64,000 nucleotides of DNA from Branchiostoma floridae (taxonomy: Eukaryota > Chordata > Leptocardii > Amphioxiformes > Branchiostomatidae). The stretch covers positions 21,397,888 to 21,461,887 of the forward strand of contig NC_049989.1 in the NCBI RefSeq assembly GCF_000003815.2. Direction: 5' to 3'. Positions 9,563 to 20,331 of the stretch are shown in pieces. Every line of letters starts with the position of its first letter. The stretch's first letter is position 1. The notes beneath the pieces were generated by a model that was given only the letters and a program-made list of their open reading frames with translations, did not search any database and was not told the DNA's origin. The position numbers and the translations under genes are program-made.

Positions 9563-12481
9563 ATGGGAAGAAAGCTGAGACACCTGCTGGTTTTCCTTCT
9601 CATCATCCTGAAGGAGCCCAACATGCCAGAAGCCGGCTGCAGGTGCACACATTCCTCACGCTACATATGCAAATATATGGACCTCACCAGCATCCCCCAG
9701 AACCTCCCAACATCGATCCACGATTTCTCTTTGGCAAATAATCAGATAGCAATGATTCATCCTGGTGCATTTGCAAATCTACCCCTGCTACAAAAGCTGT
9801 CCCTGTTTTCTAACAACATAAGAATTGTTCAGCCTAGTGCATTTGCAAATCTAACCCTGCTACAAGAGTTGACCCTCTCCTACAATAAGATAACAATGAT
9901 TCAGCCTAGTACATTTGCAAAACTAACCCGGCTACAAAAATTGAACTTGGCTTCGAACGAAATAACAAAGAATCTGCCTGATGCATTTACAAATCTACCC
10001 CAGCTACAAGAGTTGGACCTCTCCTTCAATCAGATGACAATGATTAAGCCTGGTGTGTTTTCAAATCTACCTCGGCTACAAACACTGCTCCTATGCCAAA
10101 ACAAAATAAAAATTCTTCATATAAGTGCAATTGCAAATCTACCCATGCTGGAAAAGTTGGATCTGTCCTACAATCAGATAAAAGTGATTCAGCCTGGTTT
10201 ATTTGCAAATCTACCCCGGCTTCGCATGTTGAATCTGAAACTCAACGGAATGATAGAGATACAGGCTGGTACATTTGCAAATCTGCATAGCCTAACAAAA
10301 TTAGACCTGACTGTCAACAAGATAAAAATGATTCAGCCTGATTTATTTGCAAATCTAACTGAGCTCCAACACTTGCACCTGTGCATGAACCGGATAACAA
10401 TGATTCAGTCCGGTACATTTGCACATCTACACCAACTACAGGAACTGAAACTATCCTACAACAAGATATCAGTGATTCGGCCTGGCGCATTTGCATATCC
10501 GACAAAACTCCATCTTTTGGACCTAAGCAAAAACAAGATGTTTTCGATTCCCTCTTTAGATGGCTTGTTGGCATCTATTATTTTCCTAAAACTTGACAGG
10601 AACCCCTGGCAGTGTGACTGTGGAATGGTTCAAATTATCACCAAAGTCCCTTTACTTAGGGACCAGATCATCTGTGACCAACCCGCCAAATTACAGAAAC
10701 GGAAGCTTAAAGATGTCGATCCTGAATTGAATTGTGAGAAAACAACCTTGCCAACACCATCTGTTTATATGCAAGTAACATCTAACAACTGTAAGAATTG
10801 TACAACAGTTGGCTCCAGGGTAGATCCTGCAGGCAAAACACAAACCATACCCCTTGCAACCACTCCAAGAAAAACTGAAAACAGCAGTTTCAAAGTAACC
10901 TCTAATAGCTGTTACAACGGCACAACGGTTGGCTCCACGGTAGGTTTTTACTTTAAAGTAGGTACCACTGAAAAAGTAAGAGCAACCTCAACCCTTGCAA
11001 CCAATCCAGATAAAATAGAAAGCAAACATCCCCATGAATCTGCTCCCAGTTTCCCCATACTCGTTCTCGTTGGCTCTGTCAGTGGGTCAATTGCTGGCAT
11101 TGTCTTTATTGGCGCCGTCATTTTCGCAATCTGGTCCAAAAAGAGGAACAAAAGCCTTCCTCCAGGCTCTGCTTCAGGCCCTGATTCCAACATTGCTTTG
11201 AGATCCACAAACGCAAAAGCTGTTGCAATGACCGCTGGTCAGGATCACCAGTATGAAGATATGGATAAGCAATGCGATCAGAAAAGACAGTCTAGGGCTA
11301 ACACGGAATCTCTGACAGTTGGAAAGCTCTCCCGTAAAGAAGTGTTGGCTGCTTTAAAGTCAAATCCTATCTACACAGGGCAGGGCCAGTCTCAGGCCTT
11401 TACTAAATCCAACACAATCACCACAGCTGCTGTAGTGACCAGTGACCATGATCACCAGTATGAAGACGTTGACAAACAACATGATCAGACAGGGCAGGGC
11501 CAGTCCCAGGTTATCACTAAATCCAACACAAACACCACAGCTGCTTTAATGACCAGTGATCATGATCACCAGTATGAAGATGTAGACAAACAAGGGCAGG
11601 GCCAGTCTCAGGCTATCACTAAATCCGACACAATCACCACAGCTGCTTTAATGACCAGTGATCATGATCACCAGTATGAAGATGTAGACAAACAAGGGCA
11701 GGGCCAGTCTCAGGCTATCACTAAATCCGACAAAATCACCACAGCTGCTTTAATGACCAGTGACCATGATCACCAGTATGAAGACGTTGACAAACAACAT
11801 AATCAGACAGGACAGGGCCAGTCCCAGGCCTTTACTAAATCCAACACAATCACCACAGCTAATGTAGTGACCAGTGGGCATGATCAGCAGTATTCCAGTG
11901 TCGACACCCAACAAGATCAGACAGACCAGGGCCAGTCTCAGGCCGTCACTGAATCCTTGGATGCTAGAAACAGGTCGTATGGCACCGGGCCGACTGCCTC
12001 ACAGCCGAATTCTCTGTACAAATGTGTGGGGCAGTCTCAGGCCGTCACTGAATCCTTGGATGCTAGAAACAGGTCGTATGGCACCGGGCCGACTGCCTCA
12101 CAGCCGAATTCTCTGTACAAGTGCGTGGGGCAGTCTCAGGCCGTCACTGAATCCTTGGATGCTAGAAACAGGTCGTATGGTACTGAGCCGACATCCCCAC
12201 AGCCAAGTCGTCTGTATGACTTTGGGTCGTCTGAATCACAGCCTGATTCTCTGTACAAATTTATGGGCCAGTATCAGGCCATCACTAAATCGAAAATAGA
12301 TGTAAACAGTACAGCTTCTGTAGAAGCTGGTGGTGATGATCACAAGAACGAAAATATGAATCAGCATAATCAGACAGAGCAAGACCAGTTTCAGGCTATC
12401 ACTGAGTCCAAATTAAATGCAAACAGCACAGCCCCTGTAGAAGCTAGTGGTCTTGATCACAAGTATGAAATCATGAAATAA
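9563..12481 (+). CDS. LRR transmembrane receptor A with tyrosine-rich repeat tail
   Basis: A 972-residue, apparently single-exon, type I membrane receptor. Residues 1-24 are a signal peptide (MGRKLRH, then a leucine/isoleucine core). A short N-cap with cysteines leads into twelve 24-residue LRRs (LxxLxLxxNxI...FANLP) and an LRRCT cap with the WQCDCGM motif. A Ser/Thr-rich stalk precedes the membrane span near residues 499-526, which ends at a SKKRNK stop-transfer. The tail has HQYEDM/V motifs near 564, 633, 671, 705 and 739 (102-bp units in the middle), one NPIY near 604, then a 33-residue unit with SLYKCV twice and a changed third copy, then YKFM and a final YEIM. The ATG at 9563 sits in a strong GCACCATGG context; upstream in-frame sequence has no ATG. 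AATAAA is at 12588. The repeats continue past the stop. The ligand is unknown; a cell-surface recognition role is inferred. Confidence 0.88.
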   Translation: MGRKLRHLLVFLLIILKEPNMPEAGCRCTHSSRYICKYMDLTSIPQNLPTSIHDFSLANNQIAMIHPGAFANLPLLQKLSLFSNNIRIVQPSAFANLTLLQELTLSYNKITMIQPSTFAKLTRLQKLNLASNEITKNLPDAFTNLPQLQELDLSFNQMTMIKPGVFSNLPRLQTLLLCQNKIKILHISAIANLPMLEKLDLSYNQIKVIQPGLFANLPRLRMLNLKLNGMIEIQAGTFANLHSLTKLDLTVNKIKMIQPDLFANLTELQHLHLCMNRITMIQSGTFAHLHQLQELKLSYNKISVIRPGAFAYPTKLHLLDLSKNKMFSIPSLDGLLASIIFLKLDRNPWQCDCGMVQIITKVPLLRDQIICDQPAKLQKRKLKDVDPELNCEKTTLPTPSVYMQVTSNNCKNCTTVGSRVDPAGKTQTIPLATTPRKTENSSFKVTSNSCYNGTTVGSTVGFYFKVGTTEKVRATSTLATNPDKIESKHPHESAPSFPILVLVGSVSGSIAGIVFIGAVIFAIWSKKRNKSLPPGSASGPDSNIALRSTNAKAVAMTAGQDHQYEDMDKQCDQKRQSRANTESLTVGKLSRKEVLAALKSNPIYTGQGQSQAFTKSNTITTAAVVTSDHDHQYEDVDKQHDQTGQGQSQVITKSNTNTTAALMTSDHDHQYEDVDKQGQGQSQAITKSDTITTAALMTSDHDHQYEDVDKQGQGQSQAITKSDKITTAALMTSDHDHQYEDVDKQHNQTGQGQSQAFTKSNTITTANVVTSGHDQQYSSVDTQQDQTDQGQSQAVTESLDARNRSYGTGPTASQPNSLYKCVGQSQAVTESLDARNRSYGTGPTASQPNSLYKCVGQSQAVTESLDARNRSYGTEPTSPQPSRLYDFGSSESQPDSLYKFMGQYQAITKSKIDVNSTASVEAGGDDHKNENMNQHNQTEQDQFQAITESKLNANSTAPVEASGLDHKYEIMK

Positions 12482-12483
12482 CA

Positions 12484-12830
12484 TATTTTATCAACCAGAC
12501 AGAGCAAGGCCATTCCAATGCCAAACTGAGTCCAACATACTAGTAACTGCAAACAACACAGCTCCTGTAGCAGCTAGTGGTCTTGATAATAAAATATAAA
12601 GATAGGAATCAACATAACCCTACAGTGCAGGGCCAGTCCCAGACCATCACTGAGTCCTGCCACGAACACCACAGCTACTTTAGTGACCGGCGGTCATGAT
12701 CACCTAGTCTAGTTTGAAGAGATAGACAAACACCATAATCAGACAGGGCAGGGTCAGTCTCAGGCCATCAATGATGAGTCTAACACAAACAACACACCAG
12801 CTGCACCGGTGGCCATGATCACCAATAGTG
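12484..12830 (+). pseudogene. Decayed continuation of gene A tail repeats
   Basis: After the stop of gene A the same repeat language goes on: CAGACAGAGCAAGGCC, CAGGGCCAGTCCCAG, GGTCATGATCACC and CAGACAGGGCAGGGTCAGTC, broken by stops and frame shifts. At least three units can be traced. The array was therefore longer in an ancestor and has been shortened by a stop. Confidence 0.75.
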
Positions 12831-12879
12831 GTGCGTATCTAAACCCATATTTAGGTTCAGGTCCGGACTCAGGTCCAGC

Positions 12880-13260
12880 AGTTCATGTACCATGGAAGTC
12901 CACGTGTACATTTTTCGAAATTACATGAAGTTTCAAGCAAACGTAGGCCATTTTCATCATACATAGTAGGTGAACATGTACAAGACCTAGGCGATGTAAA
13001 GGTACATGAAAAATATACGAGGCGAGTTTTTATCTCTTATCAAACATTTGTGTGTGACGTCATGTAAAGTTAGTAGAATATACTGTATCTGTGACAGTAT
13101 TCGCTAGTGCTCACTGGGAAGTGATTGTATTTAAAATGTCATTGCACACTACACAACGCGACTTATTTTATCACCTTTTGAATGTACTAAGTGATTATGA
13201 TATGCGCGATTTCCTACTGTTCATTGTGAACGAGGCTTCTTATTTCTCTACATCTGTATA
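12880..13260 (+). repeat. Unit block downstream of gene A
   Basis: This matches 23530-23880 and 32025-32240 (landmarks GACGTCATGTAAAGTTAG, CACTGGGAAGTGATTGTATT and TTTGAATGTACTAAGTGATTA). It marks the start of duplicated unit 2. Confidence 0.75.
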
Positions 13261-13309
13261 GAGTAGTGGTGCTGCCAATTTCGGCAATATCACAGAGGAG
13301 ATCTAATGA

Positions 13310-13367
13310 CATTCTCCTGTGCAGAGCTGAGTTGTAGGACGCGGGTTCGAATCTGCGCAGGAGAATG
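13310..13367 (+). ncRNA. Conserved 58-base hairpin with a B-box-like loop (copy 1)
   Basis: CATTCTCCTGTGCAGA and TCTGCGCAGGAGAATG form a 16-bp stem with one G-U pair. The 26-base loop holds GGGTTCGAA, which resembles a polymerase III B box. The same structure recurs at 23943-24000 and 32300-32357. It may be a transcribed small RNA, a tRNA-derived relic or simply a foldback repeat; transcription is not shown. Confidence 0.4.
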
Positions 13368-13444
13368 ATCTAATCTTTACAGTAGCAAGTCAGTAACAGT
13401 GACCGTAGCAGTATACTGTAGGTTTGAGAAATGTCATACATTTG

Positions 13445-13832
13445 TGTTTCCCCTTAGACGAATTTTAAAAAAAGTACTCAAGGGAATATCACAATATTGT
13501 TTGAACTGTTATCCATTAAGTCTTTTTATTTCACATTGATATGCAAATTCATTTCCCTTATCATTTCATTCTACTGATGTTTTCAGTCATATTATGTTAT
13601 ATTATATTATATTAACATTGCAATTTTGATTTACTTGTATCGAAGAATGACATCATGTATTGGATATTCCTAAGTTGCTATGATTTGCATTGATGGGCAT
13701 ACGTCAAAGTTTCTCATGTTATGTTACTTCTTATTTTAATTGATATGTATATATATGTATGTCTGGGCACATTGAAAATCGCCTAGAAAAGGCGATATGT
13801 TACCCCTGGTAAAATAAATAAAACAAACAAAT
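13445..13832 (+). mobile_element. 5'-truncated LINE 3' end
   Basis: Relative to the matching sequence near 24085-24105, an AT-rich insert lies here and ends in TAAAATAAATAAAACAAACA. This is the form of a truncated CR1/L2-like tail. It is absent from units 3 and 4, so it entered after the duplication or was lost there. The boundaries are approximate. Confidence 0.5.
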
Positions 13833-14647
13833 CGGCCTGAAAGCATGCTGTTGGACGGACTGAGTCCATAGTGTAAATGCATACATTTAAGTGGGAAAAT
13901 GGAATATTTGCGCCATCCCGCGAATTCAAAGCTACCGCGTATATTCCATCCCTTAAATGCATTTACCGTACAGTACTGTTGTCACATACTGTCATGGAAA
14001 ACCCGTCGTTTGTGTGAACCGCCAGTCGGAAACCACTTACTGGTTACTCGAGAAGGGTGCTACAAACTGTCTACTTTGACCGTCCACTTTTGATTTTGAC
14101 AGTGCTGGTGTGATCAACGGTGGTCTAGCCGTTTTTACCCTCTGAATATGTAGAACAGTAAAACTTTTTAATGGTGTTATATGATGTAGTAGGTCGTGTG
14201 GAGAAAGAATGCGAACTAAAATGTGTCTTGTAGGACAAGTACCTTAAATATTTCATCATTATAATTCTGTGACAATGTATAGTACGTATATGTAGCGAGA
14301 AGAGGGTGCCATAGGCGGCGCGAGCCGAAGGAAAATGTTCGCGGTGAGGCGATCAAATTGAAAACCGCGAACATAAAACCACCGCGAAATTTTCTGTCCA
14401 CACTCCGTCGAGTGCAAGACTGTAACGTTACAAATCACAGACAGGATATTAACAGGCATTTAAATACAGCAACATAGAATGGACAGATGATAGCCCGGTC
14501 CTCTTAAATAATAAATGTCTGGTGAAATGATTTAGACGCAGGAGTAACAGCAGTGCTGGTGTTTTCCTCATGTAGTGGTATTGTTTTCGGTGTTATTTCA
14601 GAATGTGAGAGCTGTAGTCCCCAGCGGTGTCCTTATCTTGTACACAC

Positions 14648-15088
14648 TAGGGCTGGGTACCGGTACAGAAAATTCCGGTTCAGGTCCGGTTCAGGTCCAA
14701 AGGATCAGGTCTAGGTCCGGATCTGAACCTGGACCTGATTCAGTATGACTCATATACCAATGGTCCATTTCACTACCAAGAAATCTTTTTGGTGGAGTAT
14801 TAGACTTACACTGGCGTTTTAAAATCGTACAACGCTAACTGCACTTGTACGATTGGCTGTAAAACTTGGTAAAAATTACTATAATCTAGTACTCTACTCT
14901 ACTTCACGCTTGTTATTTTCTTCCACCTGCAAGCGGCAAAACGTGTGAATGCCGGATAAAATAATCTGTTAATTTTCTAATCGTTCCAACATCCGGCCGA
15001 CCCATTTTTTTCAGGTCCGGCTTTTCTGGACTGGTCCAATAAAAAAAACCGGTTTTGTGCCGGTACGCTGTACCGATACCCAGCCCTA
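14648..15088. mobile_element. Non-autonomous hAT-type element
   Basis: A 441-bp element starts TAGGGCTGGGTACCGGTAC and ends GTACCGATACCCAGCCCTA, its inverse with one mismatch. An exact 8-bp duplication, GTACACAC, lies on each side (14640-14647 and 15089-15096). The TAGGGCTGGG end and 8-bp duplication are typical of hAT MITEs. The homologous positions in the other units (24437-24444, 32793-32800) carry GTACACAC once, so the empty site is directly visible. Confidence 0.9.
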
Positions 15089-15689
15089 GTACACACCTAA
15101 TGGGTCACGTATTAAGTAGTTGAAAAGGTTATTTTTGAAGCTTATGTGTGTTTGTAGTAATCATAGTACAATGCTAAACTTTCTTCCAACACAATTAAAT
15201 TTAAAACGACCACTGTCGCCTTCTTCAGGATAAATACTGATGATCAAACCCTTCAGAACTTACACTCACCAGAGTTACAGACACGTGATCTTATTAACAT
15301 GTGATCTTAAGGATGCGTGACGTCAGCAATTGGTCAAATGTGCCAGGAAGAGTTGACATGGTTGTTATTCACTCACAATATTGTATCAGAAATAACTTAT
15401 CCAACTATACAAAATAGTATAATTTTATCATATATATTCTGTCTCCTTAAAATTCATACATGATAAGCAATCTATTGGATTTTTTTATCAAATGCTAATT
15501 GCAAGAATAATGTAATGATGAAGAAGTTTGAATAAAGCTTTGCATGGTATCATGATTAAAAGTTGCCTGGTATCTGGTCTAATTGATCAACACTTATCTG
15601 ATATGAATCGACAAACAATCCAAGCTATAAGTTGCTGATCTGTAACAACACAAGCACATTCAAATAAGCAAAAGAACGCTACTTCAATA

Positions 15690-15980
15690 TAACAGAGGCA
15701 CACAGAGAGAAGAAGGCAGGGAGTAATAGAGACATGGAACTGAAGAGAGAAAGAAGGAGGTCCAAAGGGAAGGGAAAGAGGGAGATAGATGGAGAAGGTG
15801 ATGGGGAGGGAGAAGGAGAGAGAGGGCGAGAGATGGAGTTAGAATGATAATGCAACGCTGAGTTTTAGTCTTTGCAATATGAGAGTGTGAGTGAGAAAGA
15901 CAGAGACTTAAAGGGATCTTAAGATTTTTGACTGTGTGTGTGTAAGAGAGAGTGAGGATCATAGAGGGGAGAGGGGGAGG

Positions 15981-16011
<31 letters not shown>

Positions 16012-16215
16012 GAGAGAGAGAAGAGAGAGAATACCGTGCAAAAACGTTGAAGTAGCGCCTTGTTCTGAGCAATGTGAGAGAGAATAACGGTGTGTTTGTG
16101 TGTGTGTGTGTGTGTGAGAGAGATAGAGAGGGGGAGTGAGAGAGAAAGAGAGAGAGGAAAGATAGGAAAGAGAGAGGAGAGAGAGAAAGAAAGAGAGAGA
16201 GAGACTTACAGTGCA
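15690..16215 (+). repeat. GA-rich and TG microsatellites (unit 2)
   Basis: Long GAGAGA tracts with a TGTGTG run near 16087-16117. The 25030-25525 segment is the homologous copy. Minus-strand frames rich in Ser, Leu and His come from this composition and are not genes. Confidence 0.9.
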
Positions 16216-16246
16216 GAAAAGTTGCCTCCATGTTGATATCAAATAA

Positions 16247-16700
16247 ACAGCTTCAATCAACACAATCATATCAGCAAGACTGATTCATTACGGAGCAGCT
16301 TTTGAAGCACATTTCACAAGGACACCAGTCACCACGCTCTTAGACAATGGTTATATTGCTCCTATATTGATTTGTGAGGTTTGCAGTCGGTTTGAATGAG
16401 ATATTTTGTGAATTTTGCCCACATCACTTTTATGCTCATCAAACTGCATAATAATATTGATTGATCTTGCTTGTATAGATTACCCACTCATTTTTACTTT
16501 TCGTTATATGATGATAGTGTTAAAAGTTAATCAAAACTCTCAGTGAAAAGAAAGAAAAAATTAAACAATCTCCATGTCAATTTATATGTAAAAACAGCTT
16601 CAATCAACACAATCACACCAGCAAGACTGATTCATTAAGGAACAGCTTTTGAAGCACATTTCACAAGAACATCAGTCACCACGTTCTTACACAATGCTGA
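16247..16700 (+). repeat. Two copies of a roughly 110-bp unit repeat
   Basis: Copies at about 16247-16349 and 16598-16697 share CAGCTTCAATCAACACAATC, CAGCAAGACTGATTCATTA and CAGCTTTTGAAGCACATTTC. Further copies lie at 4080, 18141, 18551, 25563, 25912, 27504 and 27860. The repeat appears at most two per block and probably promotes unequal exchange in the cluster. Confidence 0.75.
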
Positions 16701-17069
16701 TATTGCTCCGATGTTGGTTTGCATGGTTTGCAGTCGGTTATCTAAATCATCACTTAACCCTTGCTCACTGAGCCCGTTTATATATGGGATGGCCATATTC
16801 AATCCTTGTCCTGTTATGCTATATTGTTATGAGTTTGGGGTATTTTTCATGTAAAAGTTGCATACCACAGCAAAGCCCATCGAATGGGTAAATCTGCAGC
16901 AGCATCACAGAACAGGTCAAGTTTTACTTATCTGATGAAGCCATCAGCTTTGGGAGGTTTAACTGGCCAAGATTGAGCTTAATCTTCACACCATAAATCA
17001 TGACGATGCGTCGACACCTTCTTGAGTTATTCTCTTTCAAACTCGCCTTTGAAATGGCACCTTCCTACC

Positions 17070-17271
17070 CCTCGTGACGTCAGCATCAAACAATCAACAC
17101 GCCCATATAAGTAAGACTAATCAAGACTTGTTTGTCACAATCTGTTGCGTAACGGCCACACAGAGATCGCATCTGGAAGGCACAACTGCAGCAAGAATAC
17201 AGGACGGTACCACATTACTTCCTTGTCAAGAAAGAAAGTGCCAGCTGAGGATATTCTAACCGGGTAAAAAG
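17070..17271 (+). other. Candidate non-coding 5' exon for LRR gene B
   Basis: It begins with TGACGTCA (17075-17082) and ends AAAAAG followed by GTAAGT (donor at 17272). About 3 kb downstream a pyrimidine-rich acceptor (TATTATCTTGCTTAAG, exon from 20320) lies 12 bases before the gene B start codon. The same donor and acceptor pair exists around gene C. I infer a leader exon spliced to the coding exon; cDNA evidence is lacking. Confidence 0.45.
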
Positions 17272-17459
17272 GTAAGTTTAGATAAACATTAAGGTAAGTA
17301 TGTTCTCAAAGCAAATCACTATGCATGATGTGAAGGCAGTTAAAAGCAGCCGAAAAGTTATGTTAGTGAGAAGGCTATGATTGTTCGTCAAGAGGTTTAC
17401 TCTCGAATAACTTACCAACCTGACAAAGCTTTCTACGGTATTAAATTACGTACACATTT

Positions 17460-17675
17460 ATGTTGTTAGTTACTCTGAGTGTAGGTGTGGAGAGGAATCC
17501 TGGTCAGGAGAACCTTATCATTCTTCTCATGGCTGAACCCGACATATACAATACGCGACCTGCCATACTTGCATACAAGTATCACAACATAGAACTTTAC
17601 ATTATGGAGTTAAGATATGGTGACGCCTTAAAGACACCAGACCGGACTATCATAAAGTTTATTTTTGTCGTTTAG
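17460..17675 (+). pseudogene. Short ORF starting with a degenerate 2A-like motif
   Basis: A 71-codon frame begins with leucines and then SVGVERNPGQ. Functional 2A ribosome-skipping peptides have D(V/I)ExNPGP at their end; here the Asp is Gly and the last Pro is Gln, so skipping is unlikely. Amphioxus non-LTR retrotransposons are known to carry 2A-like leaders, so this is best read as a relic of one. The rest of the frame is not recognised. It lies inside the proposed intron of gene B, and a near copy is at 26776-26991. Confidence 0.4.
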
Positions 17676-18134
17676 ATGTAGTATGTAGTGAAGACAACAA
17701 CTTTCCGTCCTTTAGAAACAGAAAACGGGGAACGGAAAAGAGCGAAATAGGTAAAAGTTGCCCACATGAAGCACAATGTCATATTTTTGTTTTTGGATTC
17801 GCCGCTTCATTTTCTTCACATTCGCCATTTGACATATCCATGAACCCCAAATGCTTTGATATTGCTAACAACAACAACAGCTGAAGAAAGTAATTTTTTA
17901 CAGTTCTTCCATTTATAAATTCCCAGTTTAGAGACAATCGTTTGAAACGTCTACCAGCCTAGTGTATTGCCATTTTGGCTCAAATGATGGATCAGAGTTT
18001 ATCAAAACAGTTTCAGAAATCAACAGAACAATATCGATATCAGGGAGACTAAATCAAGCTAATAATAATGTTTAAAGGTAATAAAAATGTCAGTGGAAAG
18101 GAAAAAAGATTCAACAGCCTTCATGTTAATGTAA

Positions 18135-18630
18135 AAAAACAGCTTCAATCAACACAATCACTTCAGCAAGACTGATTCATTACGGAACAGCTTTTGAAGC
18201 ACATTTCAGAAGAACATCAGTCACCACGCTCTGAAACAATGGATGATTGATACCGTGTTGTTTTACATAGCTTGCAGTGGGCTTGAATGGGTTATGTCGT
18301 AGATTTTACCGACCTTACTTTTTCTGTTTATCAAACTGAATAATAATATTGATTGATCCTACTTGTATAGATTGCCCAGACTCATTTTCACTTTTAGTTC
18401 TCAATCTCAATAAGGTACTGGACAAAGCCCTCTGTGAGAGCATCACATCCAGAATTGTTATATGATGATAATGTATAAAGGTATTGAAAATGCCAATGAA
18501 AAGCAAAAAAGTAGATAAAACAATCTCCATGTTAATGTAAGAAAAAAATCTTCAATCAACACTATCAATTCAGCAAGACTAATTCATTACGGAACAGCTT
18601 TTGAAGCACATTCTACAAGCACATCATTAA
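18135..18630 (+). repeat. Two further copies of the 110-bp unit repeat
   Basis: Copies at about 18141-18240 and 18551-18628 show ATTCATTACGGAACAGCTTT. Homology with unit 3 stops just after the second copy (about 18635 against 27960), so the sequence up to 20080 is private to unit 2. Confidence 0.7.
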
Positions 18631-18939
18631 TACTGTGGCGGCGACTGGCCGCTCCTTTATGAAACTTCTAAATATATAAGTGCTGACCTCTGACCTCTGA
18701 TTGCACCATTTACGACTGGGCACAGAAAACCACTATGGGTATGGATATGATTATGATTTGATGATAGATTTGTGTTTGTTGTGTATATTCATGTATTGCA
18801 TTGTGTGTAAAATATGTGTGTATGTGTACCCAGGACCTCCCTGGAAAGAAGTGTCTATTCCACGGTAGGAGTGGCTAAATAATACAGAAATAACTATGTT
18901 AATAACTAAATAAATTAAGGGAATTCAATCTCTTCAACT

Positions 18940-19012
18940 GAATAAAATTAGGAAATTTACTTCCGGACGTTTCGGGTGACTTCCACCACTCTTGTCCAGC
19001 GTCACTGGAATT
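18940..19012 (-). mobile_element. Penelope-like 3' end motif
   Basis: On the minus strand this reads a GGACAAGAGTGG...CACCCGAAACGTCCGG string, similar in layout to the CCGAAACGTCGG string at 37010. Such GAAACGTC strings are common in Penelope-like element termini. Nothing else of an element remains, so the assignment is tentative. Confidence 0.3.
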
Positions 19013-19098
19013 AACTGGCAGAACAAATCAACAACAGTACATCTACATCTACATTCATATACCCCCAAATGGCCCCGCATATACCCACAAATGGCCCC

Positions 19099-19738
19099 GT
19101 CACAGACTCATTACATCTGACACGTCACAGTCACTGACACATAAGTACATCTGACACGTCACAGTCACTGACTCATAAGTACATCTGACACGTCACAGTC
19201 ACTGACTCATAAGTACATCTGATATGTCACAGTCACTGCCTTATAAGTACATCTGACATGTCACAGTCACTGACTCATAAGTACATCTGACACGTCACAA
19301 TCACTGACTCATAAGTACATCTGACACGTCACAGTCACTGACTCATAAGTACATCTGATATGTCACAGTCACTGCCTCATAAGTACATCTGACACGTCAC
19401 AGTCACTGACTCATAAGTACATCTGACATGTCACAGTCACTGACTCATAAGTACATCTGACACGTCACAGTCTCTGACTCATAAGTACATCTGACACGTC
19501 ACAGTCACTGACTCATAAGTACATCTGACACGTCACAGTCACTGACTCATAAGTACATCTGACACGTCACAGTCACTGACTCATAAGTACATCTGACATG
19601 TCACAGTCACTGACTCATAAGGACATCTGATATGTCACAGTCACTGACTCATAAGTACATCTGACACGTCACAGACACTGACTCATAAGTACATCTCCAC
19701 ACGTCACAGTCACCGACTCATAAGTACATCTGAAATGT
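19099..19738 (+). repeat. 34-bp minisatellite, about 19 copies
   Basis: The unit is CATAAGTACATCTGACACGT followed by CACAGTCACTGACT. Most copies are identical apart from an ACACGT to ACATGT or ATATGT change. It lies in the part of unit 2 that unit 3 lacks. Confidence 0.95.
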
Positions 19739-20331
19739 CTCATAAGGATCATATGCAAATCGTTCGTAAATAATGATCAGGTAGTTTTGGATGTCACGCG
19801 AATCCTCTGAAAGCAAATCTTCCAAATAATATAGAGTTATAGAGATTGAATTGCATTTAAATAGATTACTTGGATACCTAACTTTCATAAACATATACTT
19901 CATAAACTCCATTGGATTGATATAGGAAACTTCCTTTAACTTTTGCTGTTTTAGATAAATGAATTTGTAACTAATAGACTCAGTGTAGATTGGCATTTAT
20001 TTGCGGCGTATTATCTTGCAAGAATACTTGAATCAGGCATGTGGATTGAGACAAAAATACATTGTGTTGAATTCTCTACCTGCACAAGTAACAATAAAAT
20101 CAACAATAAAATTATGTATAAGATGGTAAAAAAAGTGCAATCAGTATTTGGGCAAATCGAAACTATTTTTCAGTGTTGCTTAGGCAATGTTTCGTTTCTA
20201 TTCATATCAAAAAGATCATTTCGAAACAAAAAAAAGATTTTTGCACATTAATACAGTAAAAGAAATTTGAAACTTGCAGATATTTTAACAGAGGAGCTTT
20301 CTGTATTATCTTGCTTAAGCAACCAGAAACT

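Noticed and set aside
11252-11780. HQYEDV repeats as ITIM motifs
   Set aside because: The residue two before the tyrosine is His, not I/V/L/S, so the ITIM form is not met; only SLYKCV meets it.
15684-16269. Minus-strand Ser/Leu/His-rich ORFs, repeated at 25019-25583
   Set aside because: They follow GA and TG microsatellites and change with tract length between the duplicated units.
19099-19738. CRISPR-like array
   Set aside because: Repeats are contiguous 34-bp units with no unique spacers, and the genome is eukaryotic.
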